A DNA stretch of 64,000 bases from Streptomyces sp. NBC_00539 (GCF_036346105.1 NZ_CP107811.1:372001-436000); one strand, 5' to 3'; counted from the first letter of the stretch, positions 25,072 through 33,733 are shown. Notes: a model not told the origin generated them from the letters alone. Numbers and translations: made by a program.

Positions 25072-25187
25072 GACCACCGGCGCCGGGGCGGCCTGCCGCT
25101 ACGTGGGCGTACGCCGTCGCCCTGGCCGGCGCCGGGGCGGTGGCCGTGGCCGGCTGCCTCATCGCCGCCGGTGGGGGCCCCGCGTGA
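25068..25187 (+). pseudogene. Signal-peptide fragment of the frameshifted TlpA-like lipoprotein
   Basis: 39 codons from a GTG overlapping the previous stop. It encodes a basic start, a hydrophobic helix AVALAGAGAVAVAGC with a perfect lipobox (VAGC), then ends at a TGA. The redoxin domain continues in the +1 frame from about 25171. Removing one G from the GGGGG run at 25168-25175 joins the two into a continuous lipoprotein of about 214 residues. Either a sequence error, a mutation or a programmed frameshift explains this. Confidence 0.65.
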
Positions 25188-25713
25188 GGATCCCGGCACC
25201 GGTTCTGCGCAAGGCGGCACCGCCGTCGTCCGGACCGCGGCCGGGGCCGGGGCCGAGGCCCTGGACCCCGGCATCCGCCCCGACGCACCCGAGCTGGCCG
25301 GTGACGACCTGGACGGGCAGCCGGTGAGCCTGGCCGGGCTGCGGGGTCAGGTCGTCGTGCTCAACGTCTGGGGCTCCTGGTGCGGTCCCTGCCGCGCGGA
25401 GGCCGACGAGCTGGCGCGGCTCGGCGTCGAGACCCGTTCCGCGGGAGTGCGGTTCCTCGGCATCGACGTCCGGGACCGGGACAGGGCGGCCGCCCGGTCC
25501 TTCGTCCGTGAACACGCGCTGGACTTCCCGAGCATCCACGACCCCGACGGGCAGTTGCTGCTGCGCTTCCCTCCGGCGCTGCTCGACCCGCAGTCCGTTC
25601 CCTCGACGCTCGTGATCGACCGGCGCGGACGTGTCGCCGTCGCCATCGGGGGCGCCGTCACCGATGACCAGCTGCGGCCGCTGCTCGCGCGCCTGGCCCG
25701 GGAGGCGGCATGA
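25171..25713 (+). CDS. TlpA/ResA-like redoxin domain (5-prime part in another frame)
   Basis: 180 codons from a GTG at 25171, but without any export signal of its own. LAGLRGQVVVLNVWGSWCGPC is the TlpA/ResA-type start with WCGPC, followed by FLGIDVRDRDRAAARSFVRE and PSTLVIDRRGRV with the cis-proline. Such proteins reduce disulfides outside the membrane, typically taking electrons from CcdA. The missing signal sequence and lipobox lie in the overlapping fragment at 25068-25187, so the natural product is very likely one lipoprotein. The 3-prime end overlaps the next ATG by 4 bases, the usual coupling of tlpA and ccdA. Confidence 0.8.
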   Translation: MGAPREDPGTGSAQGGTAVVRTAAGAGAEALDPGIRPDAPELAGDDLDGQPVSLAGLRGQVVVLNVWGSWCGPCRAEADELARLGVETRSAGVRFLGIDVRDRDRAAARSFVREHALDFPSIHDPDGQLLLRFPPALLDPQSVPSTLVIDRRGRVAVAIGGAVTDDQLRPLLARLAREAA

Positions 25714-26456
25714 CGACGGCCGCGCAGTGGGCGAGCGCCGCCGTACTGGCGCGGGCCCGCGGCGGGCACCGGGGCCGGACGGCGGCCGGCGCGCTGCTGC
25801 GGGCCGGTGGTGGGCTGCTCGTACTCGCCGGTGTGCTCCTGGCCGCCGGTGTGTGGCGGGACCTGGGGTACCGGCTGCAGTCGCATGCGCCGAACCCTTC
25901 CGCGGACCCGAGGCGCGCCCGGACGGTTCGAACCGTCGCGGCGCTCGTGTGCCTGGCCGCCCTCGCGGCATGCGGACCCCAGCCCGCGGGAACCTCCGGT
26001 GCCCCCGCCCCCACGGCGCGGTTCACCGAGAACGGGGTCACCGTCACCCTCACGGTGTCCGAGTGGCACGCCTCGTCGGGCACCCTCACCGCGGTGTTCG
26101 CCCCCGAAGGCAAGGGCTTCCACCTCTACAGCACCGACCTGCCGCCCACCGGCGTGGAGGGGGTGGGCAGACCGACCTCGGTGGCCGTCTCCGGGGCCCT
26201 GGTGGCGACGGGCAGGCTGACGGCCGCCGCGCAGGTACGGTCGATCGCCGTGGCCGGGGTCGACGCCGCGGTGCCGGTCTACCCGGACGGCCCCGTCACG
26301 ACCGCGCTGCCCGTGCGCGCCGCTGGAGACGGCTCCGCGACGGTACTGCTCGGCTACGCCAGCTGCAGCACGCAGGAGGGCTGCACCATCCCCGTCTCCG
26401 ACCGTCCCGTACGCCTGCACGTCACCGGCGACGGTGCGGTCTTCGACGCCTCCTAG
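25710..26456 (+). CDS. DsbD alpha-domain-like lipoprotein fused to a CcdA-like remnant
   Basis: 248 residues. Residues ~27-57 (GALLRAGGGLLVLAGVLLAA then GVWRDLGYRLQ) look like the last membrane helix of a CcdA/DsbD transmembrane protein; the rest of such a protein is missing. A second signal-like segment TVAALVCLAALAAC supplies a lipobox. The C-terminal ~150 residues resemble the N-terminal alpha domain of DsbD: GVTVTLTVSEW, FAPEGKGFHLYSTDLPPTG and CSTQEGC, a CX5C pair like the active pair of E. coli DsbD alpha. Internal loss of most of ccdA would give this architecture. It could still present a redox-active alpha domain at the surface. Confidence 0.7.
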   Translation: MTTAAQWASAAVLARARGGHRGRTAAGALLRAGGGLLVLAGVLLAAGVWRDLGYRLQSHAPNPSADPRRARTVRTVAALVCLAALAACGPQPAGTSGAPAPTARFTENGVTVTLTVSEWHASSGTLTAVFAPEGKGFHLYSTDLPPTGVEGVGRPTSVAVSGALVATGRLTAAAQVRSIAVAGVDAAVPVYPDGPVTTALPVRAAGDGSATVLLGYASCSTQEGCTIPVSDRPVRLHVTGDGAVFDAS

Positions 26457-26521
26457 CCTGCGGGCGTGACGGCGCACCGGCTTCCGGGTCCGCCGCCCGC
26501 GGGGCCTTCCGACCGAGCCCC

Positions 26522-26534
26522 TAAGGTGTCCCCA
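26522..26534 (+). promoter_or_regulatory. Leaderless promoter of the two-component operon
   Basis: TAAGGT at 26522-26527 lies exactly at -12 to -7 relative to the ATG at 26534, and no ribosome binding site fits between them. The regulator mRNA probably starts at its own AUG. Confidence 0.55.
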
Positions 26535-27256
26535 TGCCGAGCGTCCTGGTCGTGGAAGACGACCCCAGCATCCGCCAGTCACTCATCGAGGTCCTGGCGG
26601 AGCACGGGTACGCCGTCCGCAGCACGGCCGACGGGTTCGGCGCCCTGCGGGAGGTCACCCAGTCGCGCGTCGACGCCGTGGTGCTCGACCTGGGCCTGCC
26701 CGATCTGGACGGGGCGGACGCGCTGCGCATGATCCGGGGCATATCCTCCGTCCCCGTGCTGGTGGCCACCGCCCGGGACGACGAGACCGAGATCATCGCC
26801 CTCCTCAACGCGGGCGCCGACGACTACCTCGTCAAGCCCTTCTCCGGGGGGCAGCTCATCGCACGCCTGTCCGCCGTGCTGCGGCGGACCGGGCAGCTTC
26901 CCGCCGCCGCCGGTGCGGCGGGCGCCCCCGTGGCCCCCGCGGCCGGTCCGCTGGGCCCCGTCCTCGTGGGCGAGCTGGCGGTGGACCCGGGCGCCCGCAC
27001 CGCGCACCTGGCCGGCCGGGAGCTGCGCCTCACCCGCCGGGAGTTCGACCTGCTGGCGTTCCTCGCCCACCACCGCGGTCAGGTCGTCTCCAAACGCCGG
27101 CTGCTGAACGAGGTCTGGCGCGAGCCGTACGTGGACGACCAGACGGTCGACGTGCACCTGTCGTCCTTGCGGCGCAAGCTGGGCGAGCGCGCGGTGGCTC
27201 CGCGCTACCTGCTGACCGTCCGCGGTGTCGGCATCAAACTGGTGGCACCGCGGTGA
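26534..27256 (+). CDS. OmpR-family response regulator
   Basis: 240 residues. Receiver domain: acidic pair in VLVVEDDPSIRQS, phosphoacceptor D52 in VVLDLGLPDLDG, T in LVATARDD, K in DYLVKPFSGG. An Ala/Pro linker leads to a winged-helix effector with LRLTRREFDLLAFLAHHRGQ and TVDVHLSSLRRKLGE. Its stop overlaps the kinase start (GTGA). It is encoded just after the thiol-redox lipoproteins, and 11-bp-spaced direct repeats typical of its family stand before two genes of the island, so it is the likely controller. Confidence 0.95.
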   Translation: MPSVLVVEDDPSIRQSLIEVLAEHGYAVRSTADGFGALREVTQSRVDAVVLDLGLPDLDGADALRMIRGISSVPVLVATARDDETEIIALLNAGADDYLVKPFSGGQLIARLSAVLRRTGQLPAAAGAAGAPVAPAAGPLGPVLVGELAVDPGARTAHLAGRELRLTRREFDLLAFLAHHRGQVVSKRRLLNEVWREPYVDDQTVDVHLSSLRRKLGERAVAPRYLLTVRGVGIKLVAPR

Positions 27257-28671
27257 GACGCTCACTGGCCGGAGTGGCGCTCGCGGTGACCTCCATGGTC
27301 GCCCTCTCCTTCCTCATACCGCTTGCCGCCCTGGTGCTGTCACTGGTCAAGGAACAGGCCGTCACCGCGGCCGAACAGCGCGCCGCCGCCCTGGCGCCGG
27401 TCCTGACCCTGACCTCGGACCCGACCGCGCTGCGGGAGTCCACCGCAAGCCTGGACGCCGCGGACCGCCTCGTCGTCCATCTGCCGGGTTCCGGTCCCCT
27501 CGGCAGCTCGAGGGCCCCCAGGGCCCTGCTCGAACGGGCCCAGCGCGGGCGGGAGTCCATCTCCCAGGAGATCCCGGGCGGCTGGATATGCCTGCAGCCC
27601 GTGGTGCTGCCCGGCGACCAGGTCGCCGTGGTCGAGAACTTCGTACCCGAGGCGGAACTGACCCACGGGGTCAAGGAGTCCTGGGCGGTCATGCTGTTCC
27701 TGGCCGTGGGACTGATCGGCGGTTCCGTGCTGGTCGCCGACCGCCTCGGCGCGAAGGTCGTCACCTCGTCGAAGCGGCTCGCGCAGGCGTCGCGCGCACT
27801 CGGCCAGGGCGACCTGGACAGCCGGGTGGAGCCGATGGGCCCCGCGGAGCTGCGCGACGCAGGCGTCGCCTTCAACGCGATGGCCCACCGCATGACCGAA
27901 CTGCTCGCTGTGGAACGCGAACTCGTCGCCGACCTGTCCCACCGGCTGCGCACCCCGCTGACCGCCCTGCACCTGGCGTCGGAACGCATGGTCGGCTCGC
28001 CGGAGTCGGCGAGGGTCGAGGCGGCGGTCGGCGAGCTGGAGACCGAACTCCAGGCCATCATCGCCGCTGCGCGCACCCCGCTCGCCGTGGGACCGATGGG
28101 CCAGGGCATGCTCGCGGGGGATCCGCCCTCCGCCTCCCCCGCGGCCGCCGGCGTGTCCGGTCCCCGCTGCGAGGCGGCCGAAGTGGTGCGCCGGCGCACT
28201 GCCTTCTGGTCCGTCCTGGCAGAGCAGCAGAACCGGTCCTGCTCCCTGGACGTGACCCAGGAACCCACGGCCGTCAGCCTGTCCGACGACGACCTCGCCG
28301 CCGTCGTGGACGCGCTCATCGGGAACGTCTTCCGCCACACGGCCCCGGGCACGCCGTTCGCCGTCCACGTCGTACGCACGGTCCATGCCGTGCGCCTGGT
28401 CGTGGAGGACGGCGGACCGGGCATACCGGAACCGGACCGCGCCCTGGCCCGCGGGAGCAGCAGCGGTTCCAGCGGACTGGGACTCGACATCGCGCAGCGG
28501 GCCGCAACCGTCACGGGCGGCTCGATGCACATCTCCCGCGGTGGGCTGGGAGGCGCGCACATCGCCGTGACGTTCGCGCTGGCCCCCTCGGCCCCGGCCG
28601 GACGTCCCTCCCGCGCGTCCCGGCGGCGGCCGCGCTGGCCGCGCGCCCGCCGGGGCTTGCGCCGGAGCTGA
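27253..28671 (+). CDS. Sensor histidine kinase
   Basis: 472 residues from a GTG overlapping the regulator stop. Two membrane helices (VALAVTSMVALSFLIPLAAL and WAVMLFLAVGLIGGSVLVA) enclose a ~115-residue extracytoplasmic sensor with one Cys (GGWICLQP). Then HAMP, HisKA with H230 in DLSHRLRTPLTAL, and an HATPase domain showing an N-box NVFRHTAPG and G-box VEDGGPGIPEPD. The tail is strongly basic. Given the neighbouring genes, it may sense envelope thiol or folding state; a lone sensor cysteine would suit that but does not prove it. Confidence 0.93.
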   Translation: MRRSLAGVALAVTSMVALSFLIPLAALVLSLVKEQAVTAAEQRAAALAPVLTLTSDPTALRESTASLDAADRLVVHLPGSGPLGSSRAPRALLERAQRGRESISQEIPGGWICLQPVVLPGDQVAVVENFVPEAELTHGVKESWAVMLFLAVGLIGGSVLVADRLGAKVVTSSKRLAQASRALGQGDLDSRVEPMGPAELRDAGVAFNAMAHRMTELLAVERELVADLSHRLRTPLTALHLASERMVGSPESARVEAAVGELETELQAIIAAARTPLAVGPMGQGMLAGDPPSASPAAAGVSGPRCEAAEVVRRRTAFWSVLAEQQNRSCSLDVTQEPTAVSLSDDDLAAVVDALIGNVFRHTAPGTPFAVHVVRTVHAVRLVVEDGGPGIPEPDRALARGSSSGSSGLGLDIAQRAATVTGGSMHISRGGLGGAHIAVTFALAPSAPAGRPSRASRRRPRWPRARRGLRRS

Positions 28672-28816
28672 TCTGCGGGCGGTCAGACCGCCGGGAGTGC
28701 CGGGTCGAGGACGGGCGGCCTGCGGGTGGCCCCGGCTCGGGCCGGCCGGGACGTCCGCCGTCAGCAAGGGCTCTGCGGAGGCGCAGCGGCATCCCGGCGA
28801 ATGGCAAGCTACGCCC

Positions 28817-29602
28817 ATGACTTCGACGACCGGGCCCGAGCCGAGGCGTGCAGCGACGACCGTGGCCGGGCGTCGCCTGTCCTTCCTCGATTTCGGCGGC
28901 CCGGGACAGCCCCTGCTCGCCTTGCACGGGCACTTCGCAGAGGGCCGCACCTTCACGCGGCTGGCCCACGAACTGGGCGACCACTGGCGCATCATCGCTC
29001 TCGACCAGCGAGGGCACGGATACTCCGACCACCCCGCCGACTACTCCCGCAACGGCTACGTCCAGGACGCGGCGAGCACCCTGGAGAACCTGGGCATCAG
29101 CAATGCCGTCGTGCTCGGACACTCGCTCGGAGGCGTCAATGCCTACCAGCTCGCCGCCCGGCATCCCCGACTCGTCCGCGCCCTGGTCATCGAAGACATC
29201 GGCGCCGAGGTCGAGGGCGACCTGTCCTTCTGCCTGCCCTGGCCGGACCGGGCGCCGACCCGGACCGCGCTGTTGGAAGCACTCGGCCCCTCGGCCGGCT
29301 ACCTCACCGACTCCGTCCGCGAGTACCCCGACGGGTGGGGCCTCGCCTTCGACCCGCAGGGCATGAACGCCTCCCAGCGGCAGCTCAACGGTGACCACTG
29401 GCACGACTGGCTCGCCGGCAGCTGCCCCGCGCTGCTCGTCCGCGGCAGCCGCAGCCGGGTCCTCAGCGCCGGGCACGCACGGAGCATGGCGGCGCGACGC
29501 CCCGGCACTCACCGGGCTGACCTTCCCACAGGACACACCGTGCACGAAACCGACCCGGCCGGCTTCGCCTCGGCGGTCCGAGGATTCCTCGGCTCGTTGT
29601 GA
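28817..29602 (+). CDS. Alpha/beta hydrolase
   Basis: 261 residues from ATG 28817. LLALHGHFAEG carries the oxyanion region, ALDQRGHGYSDHPADYSRNG follows, and VVLGHSLGGVNAYQLA is the nucleophile elbow (Ser in GHSLGG). The acid and His are likely in SCPALLVRGSRSR and DLPTGHTVHETD. It belongs to the broad esterase/haloperoxidase-like group acting on small esters. A possible leaderless -10 (CAAGCT at 28805) lies before the ATG. It is monocistronic, between the two-component genes and the TetR gene it converges with. Confidence 0.87.
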   Translation: MTSTTGPEPRRAATTVAGRRLSFLDFGGPGQPLLALHGHFAEGRTFTRLAHELGDHWRIIALDQRGHGYSDHPADYSRNGYVQDAASTLENLGISNAVVLGHSLGGVNAYQLAARHPRLVRALVIEDIGAEVEGDLSFCLPWPDRAPTRTALLEALGPSAGYLTDSVREYPDGWGLAFDPQGMNASQRQLNGDHWHDWLAGSCPALLVRGSRSRVLSAGHARSMAARRPGTHRADLPTGHTVHETDPAGFASAVRGFLGSL

Positions 29603-29662
29603 CCACGGCGGCCTGCCGGCGGCCGCGTGGGCAGGGGCCGGCGTGTCGGCGGCGCGTCCTCG

Positions 29663-30328
29663 CTACCGGGTGGTGAGGCCGTCCACCAGGGCCCGGAGCC
29701 CTTCCACGTAGGTGTCCTGGGCGGTCAACGCCTCCCACCGGTCTGCGACTTGAGCCAACCGGGGAACCTCGTCCGGGACGAGGTCCGCGAAGACCGCCGA
29801 CCTGTAGGTGGGGCGGTCGTCCTCCGCGCGTCGCCGGGCGGACGCCGCGCGGACCATGATCTCTCCGGCTGTGTAGTGCCAGATCGCACGGTACCCGTGC
29901 ACGGCCTGGTCGAGGGTCAGTCCGCACTCGACCAGGCCGTCGACGATCTGATCGACGAACCACAGAGCGCTCTTGGAGAAGAGGTCGTCGGCGGTCAGGA
30001 CCGTCACGATCCAAGGGCAGGCGGCCAGGACCCCGTGGATCGCGTCCGCGGCGACGATGACCCGATCGCGGGGCCGGGCGGGCAATTCGGGGCGGTGCAG
30101 CGTCCGCGTCGCGTAGTCGTCCAGCAGCAGGACGAGCAGTTCGTCCTTGTCGCGGACGTGATGGTAGAGCGCCATCGGTGTACTGCCGATCTCCGTGGCC
30201 AACCGCCGCATCGTCAGCCGGTCCACGCCTTGCTCGTCCAGGATCCGCAAGGCCGTCCGGATGATCTCCTCGCGGGAGATGCGGGGAGGTCGGCCGGGGG
30301 TCTTGCGCGGTGCGGTCGGTTGCGGCAT
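29663..30328 (-). CDS. TetR-family repressor
   Basis: 221 residues from ATG 30328. The DNA-binding helix-turn-helix is RISREEIIRTALRILDEQG, VDRLTMRRLATEIGSTPMAL and YHHVRDKDELL. The C-terminal part fits the TetR_C_2 (TetR-class effector) domain. It is divergent from an MFS exporter whose promoter and start codon lie under a palindrome with a TACATGTA core, so it most likely represses that exporter until a drug-like ligand binds. Confidence 0.92.
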   Translation of the reverse strand: MPQPTAPRKTPGRPPRISREEIIRTALRILDEQGVDRLTMRRLATEIGSTPMALYHHVRDKDELLVLLLDDYATRTLHRPELPARPRDRVIVAADAIHGVLAACPWIVTVLTADDLFSKSALWFVDQIVDGLVECGLTLDQAVHGYRAIWHYTAGEIMVRAASARRRAEDDRPTYRSAVFADLVPDEVPRLAQVADRWEALTAQDTYVEGLRALVDGLTTR

Positions 30329-30349
30329 GCCCCCATCATCCCCCGGGGG

Positions 30350-30395
30350 TCGACAGCGAGGCACCTCTCCCCTATTTTTCTTACATGTATAGAAA
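30350..30395 (+). promoter_or_regulatory. Promoter and TetR operator of the MFS exporter
   Basis: A -35 TCGACA (30350-30355), a 17-nt spacer and a -10 TATTTT (30373-30378) place the transcript start at the ATG at 30385. The near-palindrome TTTCTTACATGTATAGAAA (30377-30395) covers the -10 end and the start codon, whose ATG is inside the TACATGTA core. A bound repressor would block transcription completely. Confidence 0.7.
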
Positions 30396-31839
30396 CTTAG
30401 GCAGGCACTCATCAGGGGTTGTGCTGGCGGCGGTTGCCGTCGCGCAGTGCGTCATGGCCCTGGACATGTCGGTGGTCAACGTGGCGCTGCCCGCGATCCG
30501 AGTGGCGCTGGGGTTCGCCCCGCTCGACCTGTCCTGGGTCGTGCACGTGTACGCGCTGACGTTCGGCGGACTCCTGCTGCTGGGCGGCCGCGCCTGCGAC
30601 CTGTTCGGCCGGCGTCGGCTCTTCGTACTGGGACTGGCGGTCTTCGGGCTGTGTTCCCTGGCGGGCGGGCTGGCCCAGGCGCCCTGGCAACTGATAGCCG
30701 CCCGCGCCGGCCAGGGCCTGGGTGCCGCCACGGCCGCTCCGGCCGCCCTGGCCATGCTGACCACGACCTTCCCCGAGGGCCCCCAGCGCACCCGCGCACT
30801 CGGGGTGTGGAGCGCGGTCAACGCTGCGGGCGGTGCACTGGGCGTGCTCGTGGGAGGACTCTTGACGCAGTACGCAGGCTGGCGGTGGATCATGCTCATC
30901 AACCTGCCCGTCGTCGCGGCCGCCCTCGCCCTGGTCCCCCCGGGCGCTGCCGCCGAAACGCCTCCGGCCAGGCGGGAGGGGCCAGATGTGCTGGGCGCGG
31001 TCCTGGCCACCGGCGGAACCGGCCTGTTGGTGTTCGCCGTCGTGCGCAGCGAGGCACGGGGATGGGCCTCCCCGGCCACCTTGGTGACCCTCGCCGCCGC
31101 GGTCGTCGTGCTGACCGCCTTCCTCATCACCGAATCCAGGACCTCCGCGCCGCTCCTGCGCCTCGGGCTCCTGCGCAGTCACCGGATCGCCGGTGCCAAC
31201 GTGCTGGTGTTCCTCGCGGCGGCCGGGCAGTTCGCCGCCTTCTACTTCGTGTCCCTGTACATGCAGCAGGTCCTGGGCCTGGGCGCCGCCGCGACCGGCG
31301 CCGCATTCCTGCCCTTCTCCGCAGGCCTGATCGCAGGCACCGTCGTCGCTACTCGGATCGCCTCCTCCCGCTCCCCGCGCGCATCCCTGGTGCCCGGCGC
31401 TCTGCTGGCCGCCGCGGGACTCTTCTGGTTCGCCTCCATCAGACCGGACGGCAGCTTCCTCGCCGACGTGCTCGGACCCTCCCTCCTCACCAGCGTCGGG
31501 ACCGGACTGGTCCTGGCCCCGGTCGCCGCCGCCGCGACCACCGGCGTCACCCGCCGCGAGGCCGGTACGGCCTCCGGTGTCTTCAACAGCTCCCGCCAAC
31601 TCGGCGGCTGCATCGGCCTGGCTGCCCTCGCGACCCTCGCGGCACACCACACCGGCGCTGCCACCAGCCCCGCCGCGCTGAGCGACGGCTACGCCCTGGG
31701 CCTGGCGGTCGCCGCCGCGCTCTTCCTGCTCGCCGCAGCCGTCGCCCTCGCCGTACTCCCCCGCCGCCGGACGGCGACGACCGCTCCGCGATCCGCCCTC
31801 ACCACAGAGACCCAGCCGGAAGGGACACCGTCACGATGA
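30385..31839 (+). CDS. MFS multidrug exporter (DHA2, 14-helix type)
   Basis: 484 residues from ATG 30385; there is no ribosome binding site and the transcript appears leaderless. Fourteen-helix pattern with VAQCVMALDMSVVNVALPAI (the D-M-S-x-V-N-V-A-L-P motif of the EmrB/QacA group), GGRACDLFGRRRLFVLGLAV between helices 2 and 3, and GQGLGAATAAPAALAM. Acts as a proton-driven drug exporter in the membrane. Controlled by the divergent TetR and coupled to a cupin gene by a 4-base overlap. Confidence 0.93.
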   Translation: MYRNLGRHSSGVVLAAVAVAQCVMALDMSVVNVALPAIRVALGFAPLDLSWVVHVYALTFGGLLLLGGRACDLFGRRRLFVLGLAVFGLCSLAGGLAQAPWQLIAARAGQGLGAATAAPAALAMLTTTFPEGPQRTRALGVWSAVNAAGGALGVLVGGLLTQYAGWRWIMLINLPVVAAALALVPPGAAAETPPARREGPDVLGAVLATGGTGLLVFAVVRSEARGWASPATLVTLAAAVVVLTAFLITESRTSAPLLRLGLLRSHRIAGANVLVFLAAAGQFAAFYFVSLYMQQVLGLGAAATGAAFLPFSAGLIAGTVVATRIASSRSPRASLVPGALLAAAGLFWFASIRPDGSFLADVLGPSLLTSVGTGLVLAPVAAAATTGVTRREAGTASGVFNSSRQLGGCIGLAALATLAAHHTGAATSPAALSDGYALGLAVAAALFLLAAAVALAVLPRRRTATTAPRSALTTETQPEGTPSR

Positions 31840-32228
31840 CCGCACCCGTCAACCTGTTCGACTCGGCACTCCACTTCTCCCCTGACGGCCACGTCCGGGC
31901 AACCGGACGGCAGATGACGGCCAGCGACGCCGGCGCCTGGCACGTCGCAGCGTTCCGTGCGGAGACCGACGCCGACGTACACGCCGACCACTGGGAAATG
32001 CACCCGGAGGCAGAGGAAGCAGTCTGCTGCCTCACCGGGGGCGTGCGCCTCTACCTCCGTGCCGCCGGACCCGATGAACCCCCGGAGGCGGTACAACTGC
32101 CCGCGGGTACGGCCGTGATCGTTCCCCGCGGCCGCTGGCACCGCCTGGAACTGGACGCACCGAGCGACCTCATGTCGATCACCCTTCGCCACGGCACCCG
32201 CCTCGAAGAGCGCACCGACACCCGCTGA
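31836..32228 (+). CDS. Cupin-domain protein
   Basis: 130 residues from ATG 31836, overlapping the exporter stop (ATGA). A single cupin barrel with HADHWEMHPEAEEAVCCLTG (first motif, with His and Glu ligands) and AGTAVIVPRGRWHRLEL (second motif with His), so metal binding is likely. Small cupins next to efflux pumps may modify or bind the exported compound. No signal peptide. Confidence 0.82.
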   Translation: MTAPVNLFDSALHFSPDGHVRATGRQMTASDAGAWHVAAFRAETDADVHADHWEMHPEAEEAVCCLTGGVRLYLRAAGPDEPPEAVQLPAGTAVIVPRGRWHRLELDAPSDLMSITLRHGTRLEERTDTR

Positions 32229-32306
32229 CCGGCATCCGGCACGGAGAAAGGGCGAACCCGGGGCCGGCACGACCGCCGCCCGCGCGACCGCTCGCTCCGG
32301 AGCCGC

Positions 32307-33158
32307 TCAACGGCGGTACACGGCGGTCGCGATCTCGATGAACGAGTGGAGCAACGGATTGGCGTCACCGTCGTTGCACACCGCGACCACGCGGCTCGGA
32401 GCCATGTCGGTCAACGGAACCACGGCGAGGTTTTCGGGCAGGCCGTGCCCGAGCGGGGCCAGGCCGACCGTGCTGTTCCACAGCACGGCTTGCAGACACT
32501 CCTGGACGACGCGCACCACCGGGCCCTCGCGCGGCTCGCCGCCGTTCCAGTACGACTGCCAAGCCGGGTCGGTCCCCTGCGGGAACCGGAACCAACGGCG
32601 GCCGGCCAGGTCGGCCAGGCTCAGGTGGTCGCGACCGGCCAGCGGATCGTCGGCGCGCAGTACCGCGCCGACCGGGTCGGTGCGCAGCTGACGCACGGTC
32701 AGTGCGGTGTCGTCGAACGGGGCACGGGTCAGGGCGACATCGACCAGTCCGGCGCGCAGCCCGCAGGTCGGGTCGGTCAGGTCCGCGTCGCGGATGCGGA
32801 TGTCGACGCCGGGGTGCCGTTGCCGGAAGACGGCCGCCAGCCTGGTGAGGGCGGGGTCGGCGCTGTCGCCCAGGATGCCGAGGGCGAGGGTCGCGGCGCC
32901 GGCCGCCGCGGTCACGCGGGCGCGGACACGGTCGGCCTGGGCGAGCAGGGCTCGCGCTTCGTCGCGCAGCACTGTCCCAACGGGCGTGAGCGTGACGCCG
33001 GCCGGGGAGCGGACGAGCAGCAGGGCGCCGGTCTCGGCCTCCAACTGCTTGATCGCCCGGCTCAGCGGCGGCTGGCTCATGTGCAGCCTGGCGGCGGCCC
33101 GGCCGAAGTGGAGTTCCTCGGCGACCGCCAGGAAGTAGCGCAGGGTACGTAGCTCCAC
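32307..33158 (-). CDS. LysR-family transcriptional regulator
   Basis: 283 residues. N-terminal winged helix: LRTLRYFLAVAEELHFGRAA, RLHMSQPPLSRAIKQLEAE, with the typical RSPAGVTLTPVG that follows. The C-terminal effector domain has LALGILGDSADP and DVALTRAPFDDTAL. It is divergent from a cupin gene with an 80-bp gap and most probably controls it. No clear T-N11-A box could be fixed. Confidence 0.9.
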   Translation of the reverse strand: MELRTLRYFLAVAEELHFGRAAARLHMSQPPLSRAIKQLEAETGALLLVRSPAGVTLTPVGTVLRDEARALLAQADRVRARVTAAAGAATLALGILGDSADPALTRLAAVFRQRHPGVDIRIRDADLTDPTCGLRAGLVDVALTRAPFDDTALTVRQLRTDPVGAVLRADDPLAGRDHLSLADLAGRRWFRFPQGTDPAWQSYWNGGEPREGPVVRVVQECLQAVLWNSTVGLAPLGHGLPENLAVVPLTDMAPSRVVAVCNDGDANPLLHSFIEIATAVYRR

Positions 33159-33238
33159 GCTGCGACGATACCGTCAAGGCATCCGCTCGGCGGAACAGGT
33201 CTTGGACACCCGCAGGGCTGCGGCGCTGCACTGGGAGC

Positions 33239-33733
33239 ATGACCGACGAAGCGAAGACCAGTGAGCCGCAGGCCGCCCCCGCCGTATCGGTGGTCGGCCC
33301 CGACGACGGCGAGATGATCGTCCTGGGCACCACGCGCATCCGCGTCCTCGAAGACGGCAGCCACACCGGTCACCGTCTGGGAATGACGGAGTCCGTGCTC
33401 GCACCGCACACCGCCGGACCCCCGCAGCACCGCCATGCCCTCCACGACGAGGGTTTCTACGTCGTCTCCGGCAGGGTGCGGTTCACCGTCGGGGGTGAGG
33501 ACCACGACGCGACCGCGGGCACGCTGGTGATGGTCCCGCCCGGCGCCCCGCACACCTTCACGAACATGACCGACCAGCCCGCGGTCATGCTCAGCACGTT
33601 CACCCCGGCCCTGTACGTGCAGTACTTCCGTGACCTCCAGAGCCTGACCGCCGACGGCACGCCGCTGACGCCCCGGGCCGGCATGGAGGTCATGAGCCGC
33701 TATGCCACCGGGCCCGCCACCGACTTCGCCTGA
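33239..33733 (+). CDS. Cupin-domain protein
   Basis: 164 residues from ATG 33239. Cupin motif 1 GPPQHRHALHDEGFYVVSGR carries three His and a Glu, the full set of metal ligands, and motif 2 is GTLVMVPPGAPHTFTN. The C-terminal ~35 residues (VQYFRDLQSLTADG and on) form a helical tail seen in quercetinase/pirin-like small cupins. A dioxygenase or sugar/metabolite-binding role is possible. The LysR gene next to it is the likely regulator. Confidence 0.85.
   Translation: MTDEAKTSEPQAAPAVSVVGPDDGEMIVLGTTRIRVLEDGSHTGHRLGMTESVLAPHTAGPPQHRHALHDEGFYVVSGRVRFTVGGEDHDATAGTLVMVPPGAPHTFTNMTDQPAVMLSTFTPALYVQYFRDLQSLTADGTPLTPRAGMEVMSRYATGPATDFA

Noticed and set aside
28679-28693. Hairpin GGCGGT-CAG-ACCGCC after the histidine kinase
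   Set aside because: Only 6-bp arms, which is common by chance in DNA of this GC content; not called a terminator.
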